NCBI GenBank assembly: GCA_040753875.1
Contig: JBFMDV010000005.1
Span: 186,001-250,000 of the forward strand
Source of the DNA: Candidatus Zixiibacteriota bacterium
GTDB lineage: Bacteria; Zixibacteria; MSB-5A5; GN15; FEB-12
DNA length: 64,000 bases
Direction: 5' to 3'
Part shown: positions 31,656 to 40,530 of the stretch, piece by piece
How the letters are laid out: each line of letters starts with the position of its first letter
Numbering within the stretch: the first letter of the stretch is position 1
Position numbers and translations under genes: made by a program
The notes under the pieces: model-generated
Told to the model about the DNA's origin: nothing
Seen by the model: only the letters and a program-made list of their open reading frames with translations
Database searches by the model: none

Positions 31656-33371
31656 TCAGGTGCGGACCAGCGCCGAGGGCTCGGCACTTTCCGATCGGGT
31701 ACGTTGTGGATGGGAGGTCTGAGAATACATGGCGAAGTCAAGGCTGAAGGTAGCTCCATGACCGGGTGTTGACTGAACGCCTATGCCAATCCGTAAGGTC
31801 GAACAAATGCGATGGACAATGGCCAGCCCAAGACCGGTCCCGTGCTTCTTGGTGGAATGAAACGGCAGAAAAATCCGTTCCAGATCCTTGTCGGCGATTC
31901 CGGGGCCGGTGTCCCGAACATTCAGTCGAACCGATCCGGTCGACCGATGCGTACGGAGTTCAAACGCCACGGAACCGTTCTTTCCCTCAAACGCTTCGCA
32001 GGCATTAAGGGCGAGATTCACCAGGAGCTGCTTGATCAGGTCGGCATCCCCCACAACATACACAAACGACTCATCGGAATCCAGCGTGACGTGTATCCCC
32101 TCATGATACGTCTCGTGGTGTCTGAGTAGTTCGATAACGTCGTTGACTACCCGGCAGAGTTCCACCTTGTCATAGGTCGGACGGTTGACTTTCGCATACG
32201 TGAGAAAGTCGGTCAGGATCTTGTTGAGCCGGGTGGACTCCTTGACAATGAGTTGCATGAGTCGTGCGTTTTCCCCCGAACATTCCAGCTCTTTCGTGAG
32301 TACTTCCACGGAGCCTGAAATGGCCGCCAGCGGGTTACGGATCTCGTGCGCAATCGACGCCGACAGCTCACCGACCGCCGCCAAACGGTCGGCAGCCCGC
32401 ACTTTGGCTTCCATGAGCTTGGCGTCCCGAAGGTCGGAGAAGATCGCGATCACTCCCCGCACGGCGCTCCCCTCATCCACGAGAATTGAGGTGGACAGCC
32501 CCAGCGGCACGCCGATCCGTTCGGCGTTGAGGATCTCCAGTTCGCGGCGAGGGTATTCGATGCTCCTTCGCAAACCGTCCATCATACATTGGGCCAGACC
32601 GGCCATCCGCTCCGCGAAGACCTCCTCGCATGACATCCCACGGACATCCTCTTCTCTATATCCCAGGATCTTTTCGGCTGCTCGGTTGAAATATACAATG
32701 GTGCCGGCGGCATCTATGGTCGCGAGTCCTGAACTGACATGGCGAAGGATGTCGTCGGTCTCCAGCCGGGCTCGCTTGAGAGCCTGGGACGCATCGGCCA
32801 GTTTACGATCCTGCGAACTAAGCCGTTCCGCCAGATACCCTGAAATGAAGGCTACCAGGTAGAAGATGAGAATATGGACGAATATGGAATAGAAGACATA
32901 CTCCTGCGATGAAAAGATGGTCCGCAGGGCCTGCAGATTCAGATCAGCATCGGTCGCCTGCCCAAGGCCAAGCCAGATGATGAAGGCATAGGCAACCGAA
33001 ACCAAAGAGGCAATGACGAGTGTTCCGACGAGCCGGTACGCCAGCGCCGCAGAGACGATCGTGAGCAGGAACATCGCCGAGAACGGCGAATTGACGTTGC
33101 CGGTTGCGAATATGACGCCGCTTTCCAAAGAGATTTCGAGCAAAAACTGCAGGGCGATGAGAGTCTGTGTGACCGCCGGCAGATGCAGCTTTCGCTCCAG
33201 GGCGATAGTGAGGGTGAATCCCAGCGTACAGACGGAATAGAAAATGACGAGGACCTGCAGGTAGGTCGGGTACCCCATCCAGAACGCAATCACGCCCAAC
33301 AGCGTGATGTAGGAGGCCAATCGCAGCGGCAGAAACCAGCCGAGACGCTTCAGTCGTTCCTGTTGCTCCAT
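31656..33371 (-). CDS. Membrane sensor histidine kinase, PilS-like
   Basis: The 571-residue protein has six N-terminal transmembrane segments (about 20-180), a coiled-coil linker with ERLSSQDRKLADASQALKRA, a PAS domain (about 205-315; GLATIDAAGTIVYFNRAAEKILGY), a HisKA domain with the phosphorylated H342 in SASIAHEIRNPLAAISGS, and a HATPase domain (N-box NLALNACEAF near 445, G-boxes DTGPGIADKD and GTGLGLAIV). This order matches PilS, which controls pilin transcription with PilR. It lies directly behind pilB-pilT-pilC in the same direction, which supports that role. No response regulator is adjacent. Confidence 0.85.
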   Translation of the reverse strand: MEQQERLKRLGWFLPLRLASYITLLGVIAFWMGYPTYLQVLVIFYSVCTLGFTLTIALERKLHLPAVTQTLIALQFLLEISLESGVIFATGNVNSPFSAMFLLTIVSAALAYRLVGTLVIASLVSVAYAFIIWLGLGQATDADLNLQALRTIFSSQEYVFYSIFVHILIFYLVAFISGYLAERLSSQDRKLADASQALKRARLETDDILRHVSSGLATIDAAGTIVYFNRAAEKILGYREEDVRGMSCEEVFAERMAGLAQCMMDGLRRSIEYPRRELEILNAERIGVPLGLSTSILVDEGSAVRGVIAIFSDLRDAKLMEAKVRAADRLAAVGELSASIAHEIRNPLAAISGSVEVLTKELECSGENARLMQLIVKESTRLNKILTDFLTYAKVNRPTYDKVELCRVVNDVIELLRHHETYHEGIHVTLDSDESFVYVVGDADLIKQLLVNLALNACEAFEGKNGSVAFELRTHRSTGSVRLNVRDTGPGIADKDLERIFLPFHSTKKHGTGLGLAIVHRICSTLRIGIGVQSTPGHGATFSLDFAMYSQTSHPQRTRSESAEPSALVRT

Positions 33372-33461
33372 ACGAGAAACGGCACCGTGGCGGTGCCGTT
33401 CTCCTCCTTTGTTTCGAGGGCAGTACGCATCGACTCGAACGCGGCCGCCTTCCCGGATATC

Positions 33462-34661
33462 TTAACCGATCTTTCCGATGATGTCGAACATCGGCAGATA
33501 CATGGCAATCAGAATACCGCCGATGACAATACCCATAATGACGATGATGATCGGCTCGATGATCGAGGTCAGCGCCGCCACGGCGTCGTTGACTTCTTCA
33601 TCGTAGAAATCGGCGATCTTGTTCAGCATGTCGTCCAGACCACCGGTCTTTTCACCCACGCCGATCATCTGAATGACCATGGGCGGGAACACGCCGGTCT
33701 CCTTCAACGGGCCGGTGATGGTGTCACCTTCGGCGATGGCCAGCACCGACTTGTTGATGGCATTGGCGACCACGATGTTGCCGGAGGTTTTGGCAGTAAT
33801 TTCGAGCGCCTCCAGAATCGATACACCCGAGGCAAGCAGGGTGCTCAGCGTGCGGGTGAATCGGGCGATCGATGATTTCCGCACCAGGTTTCCAAGTACC
33901 GGCATCCGCAGGAGGATTTTATCGAAAGTCAGCGCACCCGATGGCGTCCGTTTCCAATACGCCCCCACGCCCACCAGACCTATGACGCCTAACAAGAGAT
34001 ACATGGAATTCGCTTTCAGGAAATTCGAGATATTCAGCACGATCTGGGTCGGCGCCGGAAGCTCGGAACCTACCCCTTGGAACATCTTGGCGAAAACCGG
34101 CACGATGAACGTCAACATGGCTATGGTCACGCCTGTCGCGACGACGACGATGACCGACGGGTACATCATCGCGCCTTTGACTTTCCGAACCAGCTTGTCG
34201 GCTTTCTCGCGGTAAACCGCCAGACGAACCAGGATGGCATCCAGCGCACCGCCCACTTCGCCGGCCTCGACCATATTCACATAGAGTTGGTCGAACACTT
34301 TGGGATGCCGGGCCATGGACTCGGAAAGGGTGGCACCTCCCTGCACGCTGTCTTTCACCTGCGTAACCACCTTGGACATCTCCTTGTTTTCGGACTGGGA
34401 CGCCAGGATCTCAAGGCACTGAACCATCGGCAGGCCGGCGCCGATCATGGTGGCGAACTGCCGGGTAAAGCGCGAGATCTCGATCTTCTTGATGCCCGTG
34501 CCGAACTTGATGTTGAGCTCCGCCGCCCGTTTTGAGATCGACGTGACCAGGATACGATTCTGCCTGAGCACCCGCTCCAGCTCGGCGCGGTTGTTGGCCT
34601 TCATCGACCCCTGGACCGCGGCCCCGGCGAGGGTCTTTCCTTTGTATTCAAATACCGGCAT
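33462..34661 (-). CDS. pilC: Type IV pilus inner-membrane platform protein PilC
   Basis: PilC (GspF family) is the inner-membrane platform that couples the PilB/PilT motors to the pilin fibre. The 399-residue protein has the two characteristic repeated T2SSF domains (about 65-190 and 270-390), with FTRQFATMIGAGLPMVQCLEIL near 66-87, its counterpart FTRTLSTLLASGVSILEALEIT near 268-289, and three transmembrane segments (about 165-190, 215-235, 370-392). The N-terminus MPVFEYKGKTLAGAAVQGSM is typical. It starts 26 bases after pilT in a pilB-pilT-pilC order common in Proteobacteria and others. Confidence 0.95.
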   Translation of the reverse strand: MPVFEYKGKTLAGAAVQGSMKANNRAELERVLRQNRILVTSISKRAAELNIKFGTGIKKIEISRFTRQFATMIGAGLPMVQCLEILASQSENKEMSKVVTQVKDSVQGGATLSESMARHPKVFDQLYVNMVEAGEVGGALDAILVRLAVYREKADKLVRKVKGAMMYPSVIVVVATGVTIAMLTFIVPVFAKMFQGVGSELPAPTQIVLNISNFLKANSMYLLLGVIGLVGVGAYWKRTPSGALTFDKILLRMPVLGNLVRKSSIARFTRTLSTLLASGVSILEALEITAKTSGNIVVANAINKSVLAIAEGDTITGPLKETGVFPPMVIQMIGVGEKTGGLDDMLNKIADFYDEEVNDAVAALTSIIEPIIIVIMGIVIGGILIAMYLPMFDIIGKIG

Positions 34662-34687
34662 GGTAATACGTCCTTTCTGACCTCACC

Positions 34688-35764
34688 TCACGCGTAGGCC
34701 GGGCTCTTGGAGCGGGAGAGCATTTCGCTCAGCTCCTGCGTGTTGTGACTGAAACTCATGGCGTCGTTTATCGTGATCCTGCCGGCCGTGTACAGCTCGG
34801 CAAGCGATTGATTCATTGTCTTCATGCCGTATTTCTGCCCGGACTGGATCATGGAGTAGATCTGGTGGATCTTGTCGTCGCGGATGATGGCGCGAATGGC
34901 CGGCGTGGCGATCATGACCTCCATCGCCATGACCCGTCCGCCGCCCACCTTGGGGATGAGGGCCTGCGACACCACTGCCTGCAGACAGAACGACAGCGCC
35001 ACCCGGACCTGCTCCTGCTGATTGTTGGGGAACACGTCGACGATACGGTTGATCGTTTCCGCGCACGAGTTCGTGTGCAGCGTGGCGAACGCCAGGTGGC
35101 CGGTTTCGGAGATGGTCAGTGCCGATTCGATCGTCTCCAGATCCCGCATCTCACCGACCAGCACGACATCGGGGTCCTCGCGGAGGGCATATTTCAGAGC
35201 GGCAGAAAATGAATTGGTGTCCGAATACACCTCGCGCTGATTGACCAGCGCCATCTGGTGACGATGCAGGTATTCGATCGGGTCCTCCACCGTGATGATA
35301 TGCACCGGGCGTTCCTTGTTGATCTTGTCGATGATCGCGGCGAGCGTCGTGGATTTACCGGAACCGGTGGGTCCGGTGACGAGCACCAGGCCGCGCGGCA
35401 GCTTGGCGAACTCGGCGATGACCTTGGAGAGTCCGAGTTCCTCGAACGTGCGGATATTGAACGGGATCTGGCGAATCGCCACCGCCACATTGCCGCGCTG
35501 CATGAACATGTTGCAGCGGAAGCGGCTCATCTGTTCGATACCGAATGAGAAATCGAGTTCCGAGTTCTGTTCAAATTTGAGTTTCTGCTTTTCGTTGAGC
35601 ATGGAGTACGCGAGCTTCTTTATCTGCTCGCTGGTCAACAGATCGATGCCGGAGAGGCGCTGAAGCTTGCCATCGACACGTACCACGGGCGGCGAACCAA
35701 CGGTAAGGTGCAAATCCGACGCGCCCAGTTTGACCATCTGTTCCAATAACTCGCGCAGCGACAT
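34688..35764 (-). CDS. pilT: Type IV pilus retraction ATPase PilT
   Basis: Hexameric AAA+-like ATPase that depolymerises pili. The 358-residue protein has an N-terminal PAS-like domain (LLEQMVKLGASDLHLTVGSP), Walker A GPTGSGKS at 131-138, the Asp box IITVEDPIEYLH near 155-166, Walker B VVLVGEMRDLETIE near 195-208, His box ALTISETGHLAFATLHTN, and a C-terminal AIRAIIRDDK motif corresponding to AIRNLIRE, which is required for retraction. The end is near-normal length. Twitching or DNA uptake could use it; ComEC is encoded in the same block. Confidence 0.96.
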   Translation of the reverse strand: MSLRELLEQMVKLGASDLHLTVGSPPVVRVDGKLQRLSGIDLLTSEQIKKLAYSMLNEKQKLKFEQNSELDFSFGIEQMSRFRCNMFMQRGNVAVAIRQIPFNIRTFEELGLSKVIAEFAKLPRGLVLVTGPTGSGKSTTLAAIIDKINKERPVHIITVEDPIEYLHRHQMALVNQREVYSDTNSFSAALKYALREDPDVVLVGEMRDLETIESALTISETGHLAFATLHTNSCAETINRIVDVFPNNQQEQVRVALSFCLQAVVSQALIPKVGGGRVMAMEVMIATPAIRAIIRDDKIHQIYSMIQSGQKYGMKTMNQSLAELYTAGRITINDAMSFSHNTQELSEMLSRSKSPAYA

Positions 35765-35919
35765 ATTGTCTGTCCCCTATGTTCAACCGTGTCTGATCGA
35801 AAGGTAAGCCTACCTACCATATATCGGCGGCTGGGGCTGATACTTGACGGGGGAACTTGTTGTCCGGGCGAGGTAAGTGTATGCCCGGCAAAGGAGACGG
35901 GACCTGACGCCGGCTGACC

Positions 35920-37611
35920 TCAGCTAAAGGTAACGGCAAATACCTCTTCGATGGTCACCAGGCCGGCCTTCATTTTCTCAACTGCGGCCATACGCAGACT
36001 GCACATGCCTTCTTCGACCGCAGCCTTGCGTATGTCCGAGTCCGAGGCCTTGGCCAGAATCAGATTCTCGATAGCCGGCGTGATCGGCAGCACCTCGAAA
36101 ATACCGGTTCGTCCCGCCTTGCCGGTGCCGTTGCAGTCATTGCAGCCAACCCCCTTGAAGGCGCGGATATTCCGGAGCATCTCCTTGGGGACCTTGAGGC
36201 TTTCCACCTGTTCCTGCGTGAGATTGACCTCTTCTTTGCACCGCTGACAAATCTTGCGCATCATACGCTGAGCCATGATGAGCTTGGTGGCGGAAGCGAC
36301 GAGGTAATATGGGACGCCCATATCGATGAGTCGCGTGACCGACGACGGCGCGTCATTCGTATGCAGCGTGGAGAAAACAAGGTGACCGGTAAGAGCGGCC
36401 TTGATGGCGATCTCCGCCGTCTCACTGTCTCGTATCTCACCGACCATGATGATATCCGGGTCTTGTCGCAGGAACGACCGCAGCGCGGCAGCGAAGGTGA
36501 GACCGATCTCCGATCTGACCGCCACTTGATTGATCCCCTCGAAATTGAACTCGACCGGGTCTTCCGACGTGATGATGTTCACGTCGGTCGTATTCAACTG
36601 CTGCAGCGCCGAATACAGCGTGGTGGTCTTACCTGAACCCGTCGGGCCGGTCACGAGAATGATGCCGTACGGCGAATGGATCTTCTCGTCAAACTTGGAC
36701 AGGTCCTCCTGGCGGAATCCGAGCTGCGTCATGTCGATCCGCAACGCCATCGGATCCAGAATTCGCATAACGACCTTCTCGCCAAAAATGGTGGGCAGCA
36801 CCGAAACACGCAGATCGACCGTACGTCCGGCGATCTTAACCTTTATGCGTCCGTCCTGCGGCAGGCGACGCTCGGAGATATCCAGGTCGGCCATGATCTT
36901 GATACGCGATACGATCGCCGCACGGTATTTGAAGGGGAGCGGCGCCATCTCCTGAAGGTCACCGTCGATACGGTAGCGGACGCGGATGCGCTTCTCATAC
37001 ATTTCGAAGTGAATATCTGAGGCCCCCATGCGAATGGCATCGCCAATAATGGAATCGACCAGCTTGACCAGCGGTTTGTCCTGTATGGCCGACAACAGAT
37101 CGGATTCACTCTGCACGTCCTCGGCGGACACTACCTCCAGATCCGAATCTTCCAGTCCCTTAACGATCTCCGACAGGCCGCTGCTGTCCGAATAGAACGC
37201 TTCGATCGCCTTCTCGATCGCTTTCTCGGGAGAGATGACCGGCTGGACGGTGCAGCCGGTGATGAATTTGACGGCGTCCAGGACGTAGATGTTGTTCGGA
37301 TCGCTGATGGCGACCAGCAGCGTCTTGTTCAGCTTGGAGATGGCGATGACTTTGAATTTGCGGGCGATATCGAGCGGGATCAGCTTGACGACTTCGGGAT
37401 TCAGCTCGATGTCGCTGAGACGGAGCGCGCCGATCTTGAGATGCTTGCCGACAAAACTGGCGAGTTCATCTTCGGACTGCACCGCGCCGATCTGCACCAG
37501 CGCAGTAATGAACTTCTCTTTCTTCTCTCTGACAATATTGAGCGCACGTTCCGCCTGCTCCGGAGTGATCTTGCCCGCGCTGACTAAGAGGGAACTGAGT
37601 TCTGCCGACAT
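35920..37611 (-). CDS. pilB: Type IV pilus extension ATPase PilB (GspE family)
   Basis: The motor that drives pilin polymerisation. The 563-residue protein contains an N-terminal MshEN-like domain (about 1-150) of a type that can bind c-di-GMP or a partner in homologues, then a linker, the GspE ATPase core with Walker A GPTGSGKTT near 320, Asp box IITSEDPVEFNFEGI, Walker B DIIMVGEIRDSETAEIAI, His box TLHTNDAPSSVTRLIDMG, and a zinc site with CQRC and CNDC. The gene follows the roadblock gene by 81 bases and precedes pilT by 155 bases. The longer gap before pilT contains no gene. Confidence 0.95.
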   Translation of the reverse strand: MSAELSSLLVSAGKITPEQAERALNIVREKKEKFITALVQIGAVQSEDELASFVGKHLKIGALRLSDIELNPEVVKLIPLDIARKFKVIAISKLNKTLLVAISDPNNIYVLDAVKFITGCTVQPVISPEKAIEKAIEAFYSDSSGLSEIVKGLEDSDLEVVSAEDVQSESDLLSAIQDKPLVKLVDSIIGDAIRMGASDIHFEMYEKRIRVRYRIDGDLQEMAPLPFKYRAAIVSRIKIMADLDISERRLPQDGRIKVKIAGRTVDLRVSVLPTIFGEKVVMRILDPMALRIDMTQLGFRQEDLSKFDEKIHSPYGIILVTGPTGSGKTTTLYSALQQLNTTDVNIITSEDPVEFNFEGINQVAVRSEIGLTFAAALRSFLRQDPDIIMVGEIRDSETAEIAIKAALTGHLVFSTLHTNDAPSSVTRLIDMGVPYYLVASATKLIMAQRMMRKICQRCKEEVNLTQEQVESLKVPKEMLRNIRAFKGVGCNDCNGTGKAGRTGIFEVLPITPAIENLILAKASDSDIRKAAVEEGMCSLRMAAVEKMKAGLVTIEEVFAVTFS

Positions 37612-37692
37612 TGCCTTCGATCCACACGTCGCTTACGACAAAGCGTTGTTTAGTGACGGTCTGCCGCTCTGGCCGGCGACCGACCCCATCGT

Positions 37693-38178
37693 TCAATCCT
37701 GGAAAATATCGTCGAGCCGATCCTGCGCCACGTCGGCAAAATCACGACTGATGGCCGGCTTATCCCCGCCTTTGTGCGTGATCTGTTCGAACACTTTCAC
37801 CAGTTCCTGAGCGGTCTCGCGTGCGTACAGGCGGACCATGCCGATCGTTGTACGATCATCGAATATCACCACCAGAATGGAACGTTCCCCCACCAGCGAC
37901 ATATGGATGTGGTCTTTCTTGCCCTGGTGAAACAGGACCGAAAACTCGGGCTCACCGACCAGGCGGGCGATCTCCTTGGTAGACGCAAACGACCCGGCCA
38001 ACAGGGCGGCCAGCGCCGTGGTATCGAGCGAGTGCGTGAATCCCTGCCGCGTGATCAGGTGACCATCCTTGTCCACCAGCAGCGCGCATTTCGCCTCCGC
38101 GCCTTTGAGCATCTTGCTCAACAAGGCGTCGATCTTGTTGATCTCTTCTTCGTAAATGATCAGGGTCTCGTCAGACAT
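37693..38178 (-). CDS. Roadblock/LC7-domain protein (MglB-like), 161 residues
   Basis: One roadblock/LC7 fold spans about 20-135: INKIDALLSKMLKGAEAKCALLVDKDGHLITRQG, then TTALAALLAGSFASTKEIARLVG, HIHMSLVGERSILVVIFDDRT. In bacteria such proteins pair with MglA-type GTPases; MglB is the GAP that sets cell polarity. ATG 38178 follows AGGAGG, 17 bases after the MglA gene stop, and is next to pilB. The C-terminal 25 residues (AISRDFADVAQDRLDDIFQD) add a negatively charged tail seen in this copy only. Which of the four roadblock proteins acts as GAP cannot be decided. Confidence 0.88.
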   Translation of the reverse strand: MSDETLIIYEEEINKIDALLSKMLKGAEAKCALLVDKDGHLITRQGFTHSLDTTALAALLAGSFASTKEIARLVGEPEFSVLFHQGKKDHIHMSLVGERSILVVIFDDRTTIGMVRLYARETAQELVKVFEQITHKGGDKPAISRDFADVAQDRLDDIFQD

Positions 38179-38195
38179 GTCAGCCTCCTACCTGC

Positions 38196-39173
38196 CTATT
38201 TCAAACCAAACAAACGCTTGAAGAAACCGCGTTTTCTGGTGTCACCCCGACGCCGCAAGGAAGGAGCCATCTGGGGCGAAATTCTCCCGGTGGAATGTTC
38301 TTCCGATGCTGTCGATCTATGCACATCCGTGATCTCTTCTTCTTCCCGAATAGCCGGCCCGGCAGCAACCGGCGTTGGCGCCGCCACGGCAGTTCGTGCT
38401 TCCCGTGCCGCCGCCCGCTCGGACCCCGGGTACGGGCGGTACGGCGCCGGTTCGTACGGTGCGTGCGCCGCCGCGCCCACCACAGGCACCCGGCCGCTCT
38501 GCGAAGCGCTCGATTCGCCGGAACCGGACGCCATAGCGGTCGATGGTTCCACTAACGTGGCGGCGGACGCAGGACGCGATCGGGCGGTGCTGGCGGTTTT
38601 GGCCTTATCCAGCACCAGTTTGATAACCAGTTTGAGGGTATCGAACACGCCGTTGCCGATCGTAGCCGACGCTTCGAATGTTGGCCAGCCGCGCTTGTTG
38701 AGCTGTGCGTTCAGCTGCTCGACGGACAGGATGTTGGGCAGATCGCGCTTATTGAATTGCAGCACGAACGGTATCTCGTCCATGGAATATCCATATTCGG
38801 CGAGGTTCTCTTCCAGGTTCAACAATGATTCGAGGTTCTCGTCCATCTTGTCGGTCTGGCTGTCGGCCACGAACACGACCCCATCAACTCCGCGCAACAC
38901 GAGCTTTCTCGTGGCGTTGTAGTAGACCTGGCCCGGTACGGTGTACAGTTGGAATTTGGCGGTAAAACCGTTGATGCTGCCGATGTTGATGGGCAGGAAA
39001 TCGAAGTACAGCGTGCGGTCCGCCTCAGTCGCGAGCGAAATAAGCTTCCCGCGGGTGCTTTGCGGCACTTTGGCGTGGACATACTGCAGGTTGGTCGTCT
39101 TACCGGACAATCCCGGCCCGTAGTACACGATCTTGCAGCACACCTCACGCGAGGAGTAATTAATCGATACCAT
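38196..39173 (-). CDS. MglA-family small GTPase with long C-terminal tail
   Basis: Ras-like GTPase of the MglA group. P-loop GPGLSGKTT at 19-27, the switch segment ATEADRTLYFDFLP at 48-61, VPGQ at 79-82 (where Ras has DxxGQ), and NKRD at 141-144. The G-domain ends near 195. Unlike MglA (about 195 residues), this protein runs to 325: residues 196-310 are alanine/serine/proline-rich and low complexity, and the last 13 residues RKRGFFKRLFGLK are basic and amphipathic, suited to membrane or partner binding. It sits between roadblock genes on both sides. Likely polarity switch for pili; the tail is the novel part. Confidence 0.9.
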   Translation of the reverse strand: MVSINYSSREVCCKIVYYGPGLSGKTTNLQYVHAKVPQSTRGKLISLATEADRTLYFDFLPINIGSINGFTAKFQLYTVPGQVYYNATRKLVLRGVDGVVFVADSQTDKMDENLESLLNLEENLAEYGYSMDEIPFVLQFNKRDLPNILSVEQLNAQLNKRGWPTFEASATIGNGVFDTLKLVIKLVLDKAKTASTARSRPASAATLVEPSTAMASGSGESSASQSGRVPVVGAAAHAPYEPAPYRPYPGSERAAAREARTAVAAPTPVAAGPAIREEEEITDVHRSTASEEHSTGRISPQMAPSLRRRGDTRKRGFFKRLFGLK

Positions 39174-39201
39174 ACCGTATCCCCGACACTCTTCCAGGCT
39201 C

Positions 39202-39543
39202 TCAGTTGATGCTCTTCAGTCGGCCGATGGCGTTCTTGATCTCAAGACGTATCAGACCGATGTTGACTTCCTTCTCTGCCGTGACAACCAGGATGCCAAG
39301 CCCGGCGTCGGTGAAAAACAACTTGGCGTCGTCGGCCTCAATGGTCACCTGGCTCAAGGGACTTGTCCGCAGGCGATCCAGCGACTTTTGAATATTGGTC
39401 GTGATCGAGGCCGCCAGCGCCCCAACAGTCTCGCTTTCGAAGCCGGCCTCAAGATCAGCGGCGATCACGATCCCATCGTTGCCCACCACCATCGAACCGG
39501 TGATGCCGGGGGTTTTGTTCAACTCATTCAGCACTTGATACAT
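39202..39543 (-). CDS. Roadblock/LC7-domain protein (MglB-like), 113 residues
   Basis: The protein is just one roadblock fold: VLNELNKTPGITGSMVVGNDGIVIAADLEAG, then SETVGALAASITTNIQKSLDRL, FFTDAGLGILVVTAEKEVNIGLIRLEIKNAIGRL. It is the closest of the four to Myxococcus MglB in size and layout, so it is the best GAP candidate for the adjacent MglA-type GTPase (29 bases downstream). Its start overlaps the 3' end of the membrane-roadblock gene by 20 bases, so the two are co-translated. Confidence 0.9.
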   Translation of the reverse strand: MYQVLNELNKTPGITGSMVVGNDGIVIAADLEAGFESETVGALAASITTNIQKSLDRLRTSPLSQVTIEADDAKLFFTDAGLGILVVTAEKEVNIGLIRLEIKNAIGRLKSIN

Positions 39544-40519
39544 GTATCTTCTCCGCGTTAATATCCTGCTTCGCTGCGAAACGCTCGGTCATATATCGGC
39601 GAATCATCTCCATTGCCTGACTGACCCGGATGCTCAGGGTATCGTCACTCAGCCTCTCGGCCAGGACCAGGAGACTGTACTGCTGGTCACGCGCCACCAT
39701 CAAACGTTTGTCTTTGAGAGTCAAATCGAGCCGGTCCGGCGCCCCCAGCCGGGTGCGATCGAGTACACGGCGATTTGCATCCAGAAAGAGAAGGGACAGC
39801 GGCGCCCAGTCATCGGGATTCAGAGTGCCGCGTTTGAAACTGGACAAGGGCAACCCTTCATAGTCCACCACTACCGCCATGAAAACGGAACCGTGCTCGC
39901 CGATATAGCGGGTGGCCCGGTCGAAGCCGTTCAGTTCAGGCTGGTTTCCGGACGGATGCTGCTCAGATGCCGAGCCGCCGTGGCGACGGTTGTCATATTC
40001 CAGTGGGGGAATGGGGAGTGATTCGCTGGTGATGCCGCGTTCCTTCGATATGGCGATCGAGGTCATCCCGGCAGGCAGGTTCTCGCGCTGCAGCGAGGGT
40101 CGTACCTGGGCGCGGCGCGGTTCCTTCTGACCGGTCACTTCATTGAAGAGTGGTCTGAGAGCAAAAGGCGCGGCCGCAATATGCAGCAATACGGCGGGTA
40201 GGTAGCCGAATGTACCGAGCGTCAGCGCCGCACGCCAGCCCATATCGAACATGACCGTCACCAGGAGTCCGAATACGATGCCAAGGGCAAGCCGATACAC
40301 GAACGATCCCAGAACTGCCTGGAACCTGCTCATGGCGGTCATACCGCGCTGGGAAACGAGCACGACACACGCGTAGTACAGAAGCTCCAGACCGACAAAC
40401 CAAACCGAGACCCGCATGACCTGGGTGCCGAGCCGCTCTGGGAACAAGAGCAACGGAACAATCCAGAGCACCAGGGTGATCAGCAGGATCAGGCGGCCAA
40501 TTCGTTCAGGTATTTGCAT
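39524..40519 (-). CDS. Membrane-anchored roadblock-like protein
   Basis: The 331-residue protein has four predicted transmembrane helices in residues 8-135 (ILLITLVLWIVPLLLF, LLYYACVVLVS, YRLALGIVFGLLVTVMF, GYLPAVLLHIAAAPFAL), a linker rich in charged and proline residues (about 140-195), and a C-terminal domain with roadblock features: ATRYIGEHGSVFMAVVVDYEGLPLSSF and YSLLVLAERLSDDTLSIRVSQAMEMIRRYM. The roadblock reading rests on the order of elements, not a database hit. I know no standard MglB protein with such a membrane anchor. It lies 11 bases after the TPR-roadblock gene. Confidence 0.75.
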   Translation of the reverse strand: MQIPERIGRLILLITLVLWIVPLLLFPERLGTQVMRVSVWFVGLELLYYACVVLVSQRGMTAMSRFQAVLGSFVYRLALGIVFGLLVTVMFDMGWRAALTLGTFGYLPAVLLHIAAAPFALRPLFNEVTGQKEPRRAQVRPSLQRENLPAGMTSIAISKERGITSESLPIPPLEYDNRRHGGSASEQHPSGNQPELNGFDRATRYIGEHGSVFMAVVVDYEGLPLSSFKRGTLNPDDWAPLSLLFLDANRRVLDRTRLGAPDRLDLTLKDKRLMVARDQQYSLLVLAERLSDDTLSIRVSQAMEMIRRYMTERFAAKQDINAEKIHVSSAE

Positions 40520-40530
40520 ATTCCGTGTCC

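Noticed and set aside
30729-31772. A 347-codon open frame on the plus strand
   Set aside because: Antisense to the parvulin lipoprotein and the sensor kinase; no ribosome site or motif.
35765-35919. A small gene or terminator between pilB and pilT
   Set aside because: No frame with a ribosome site and no hairpin with a U-run in these 155 bases.
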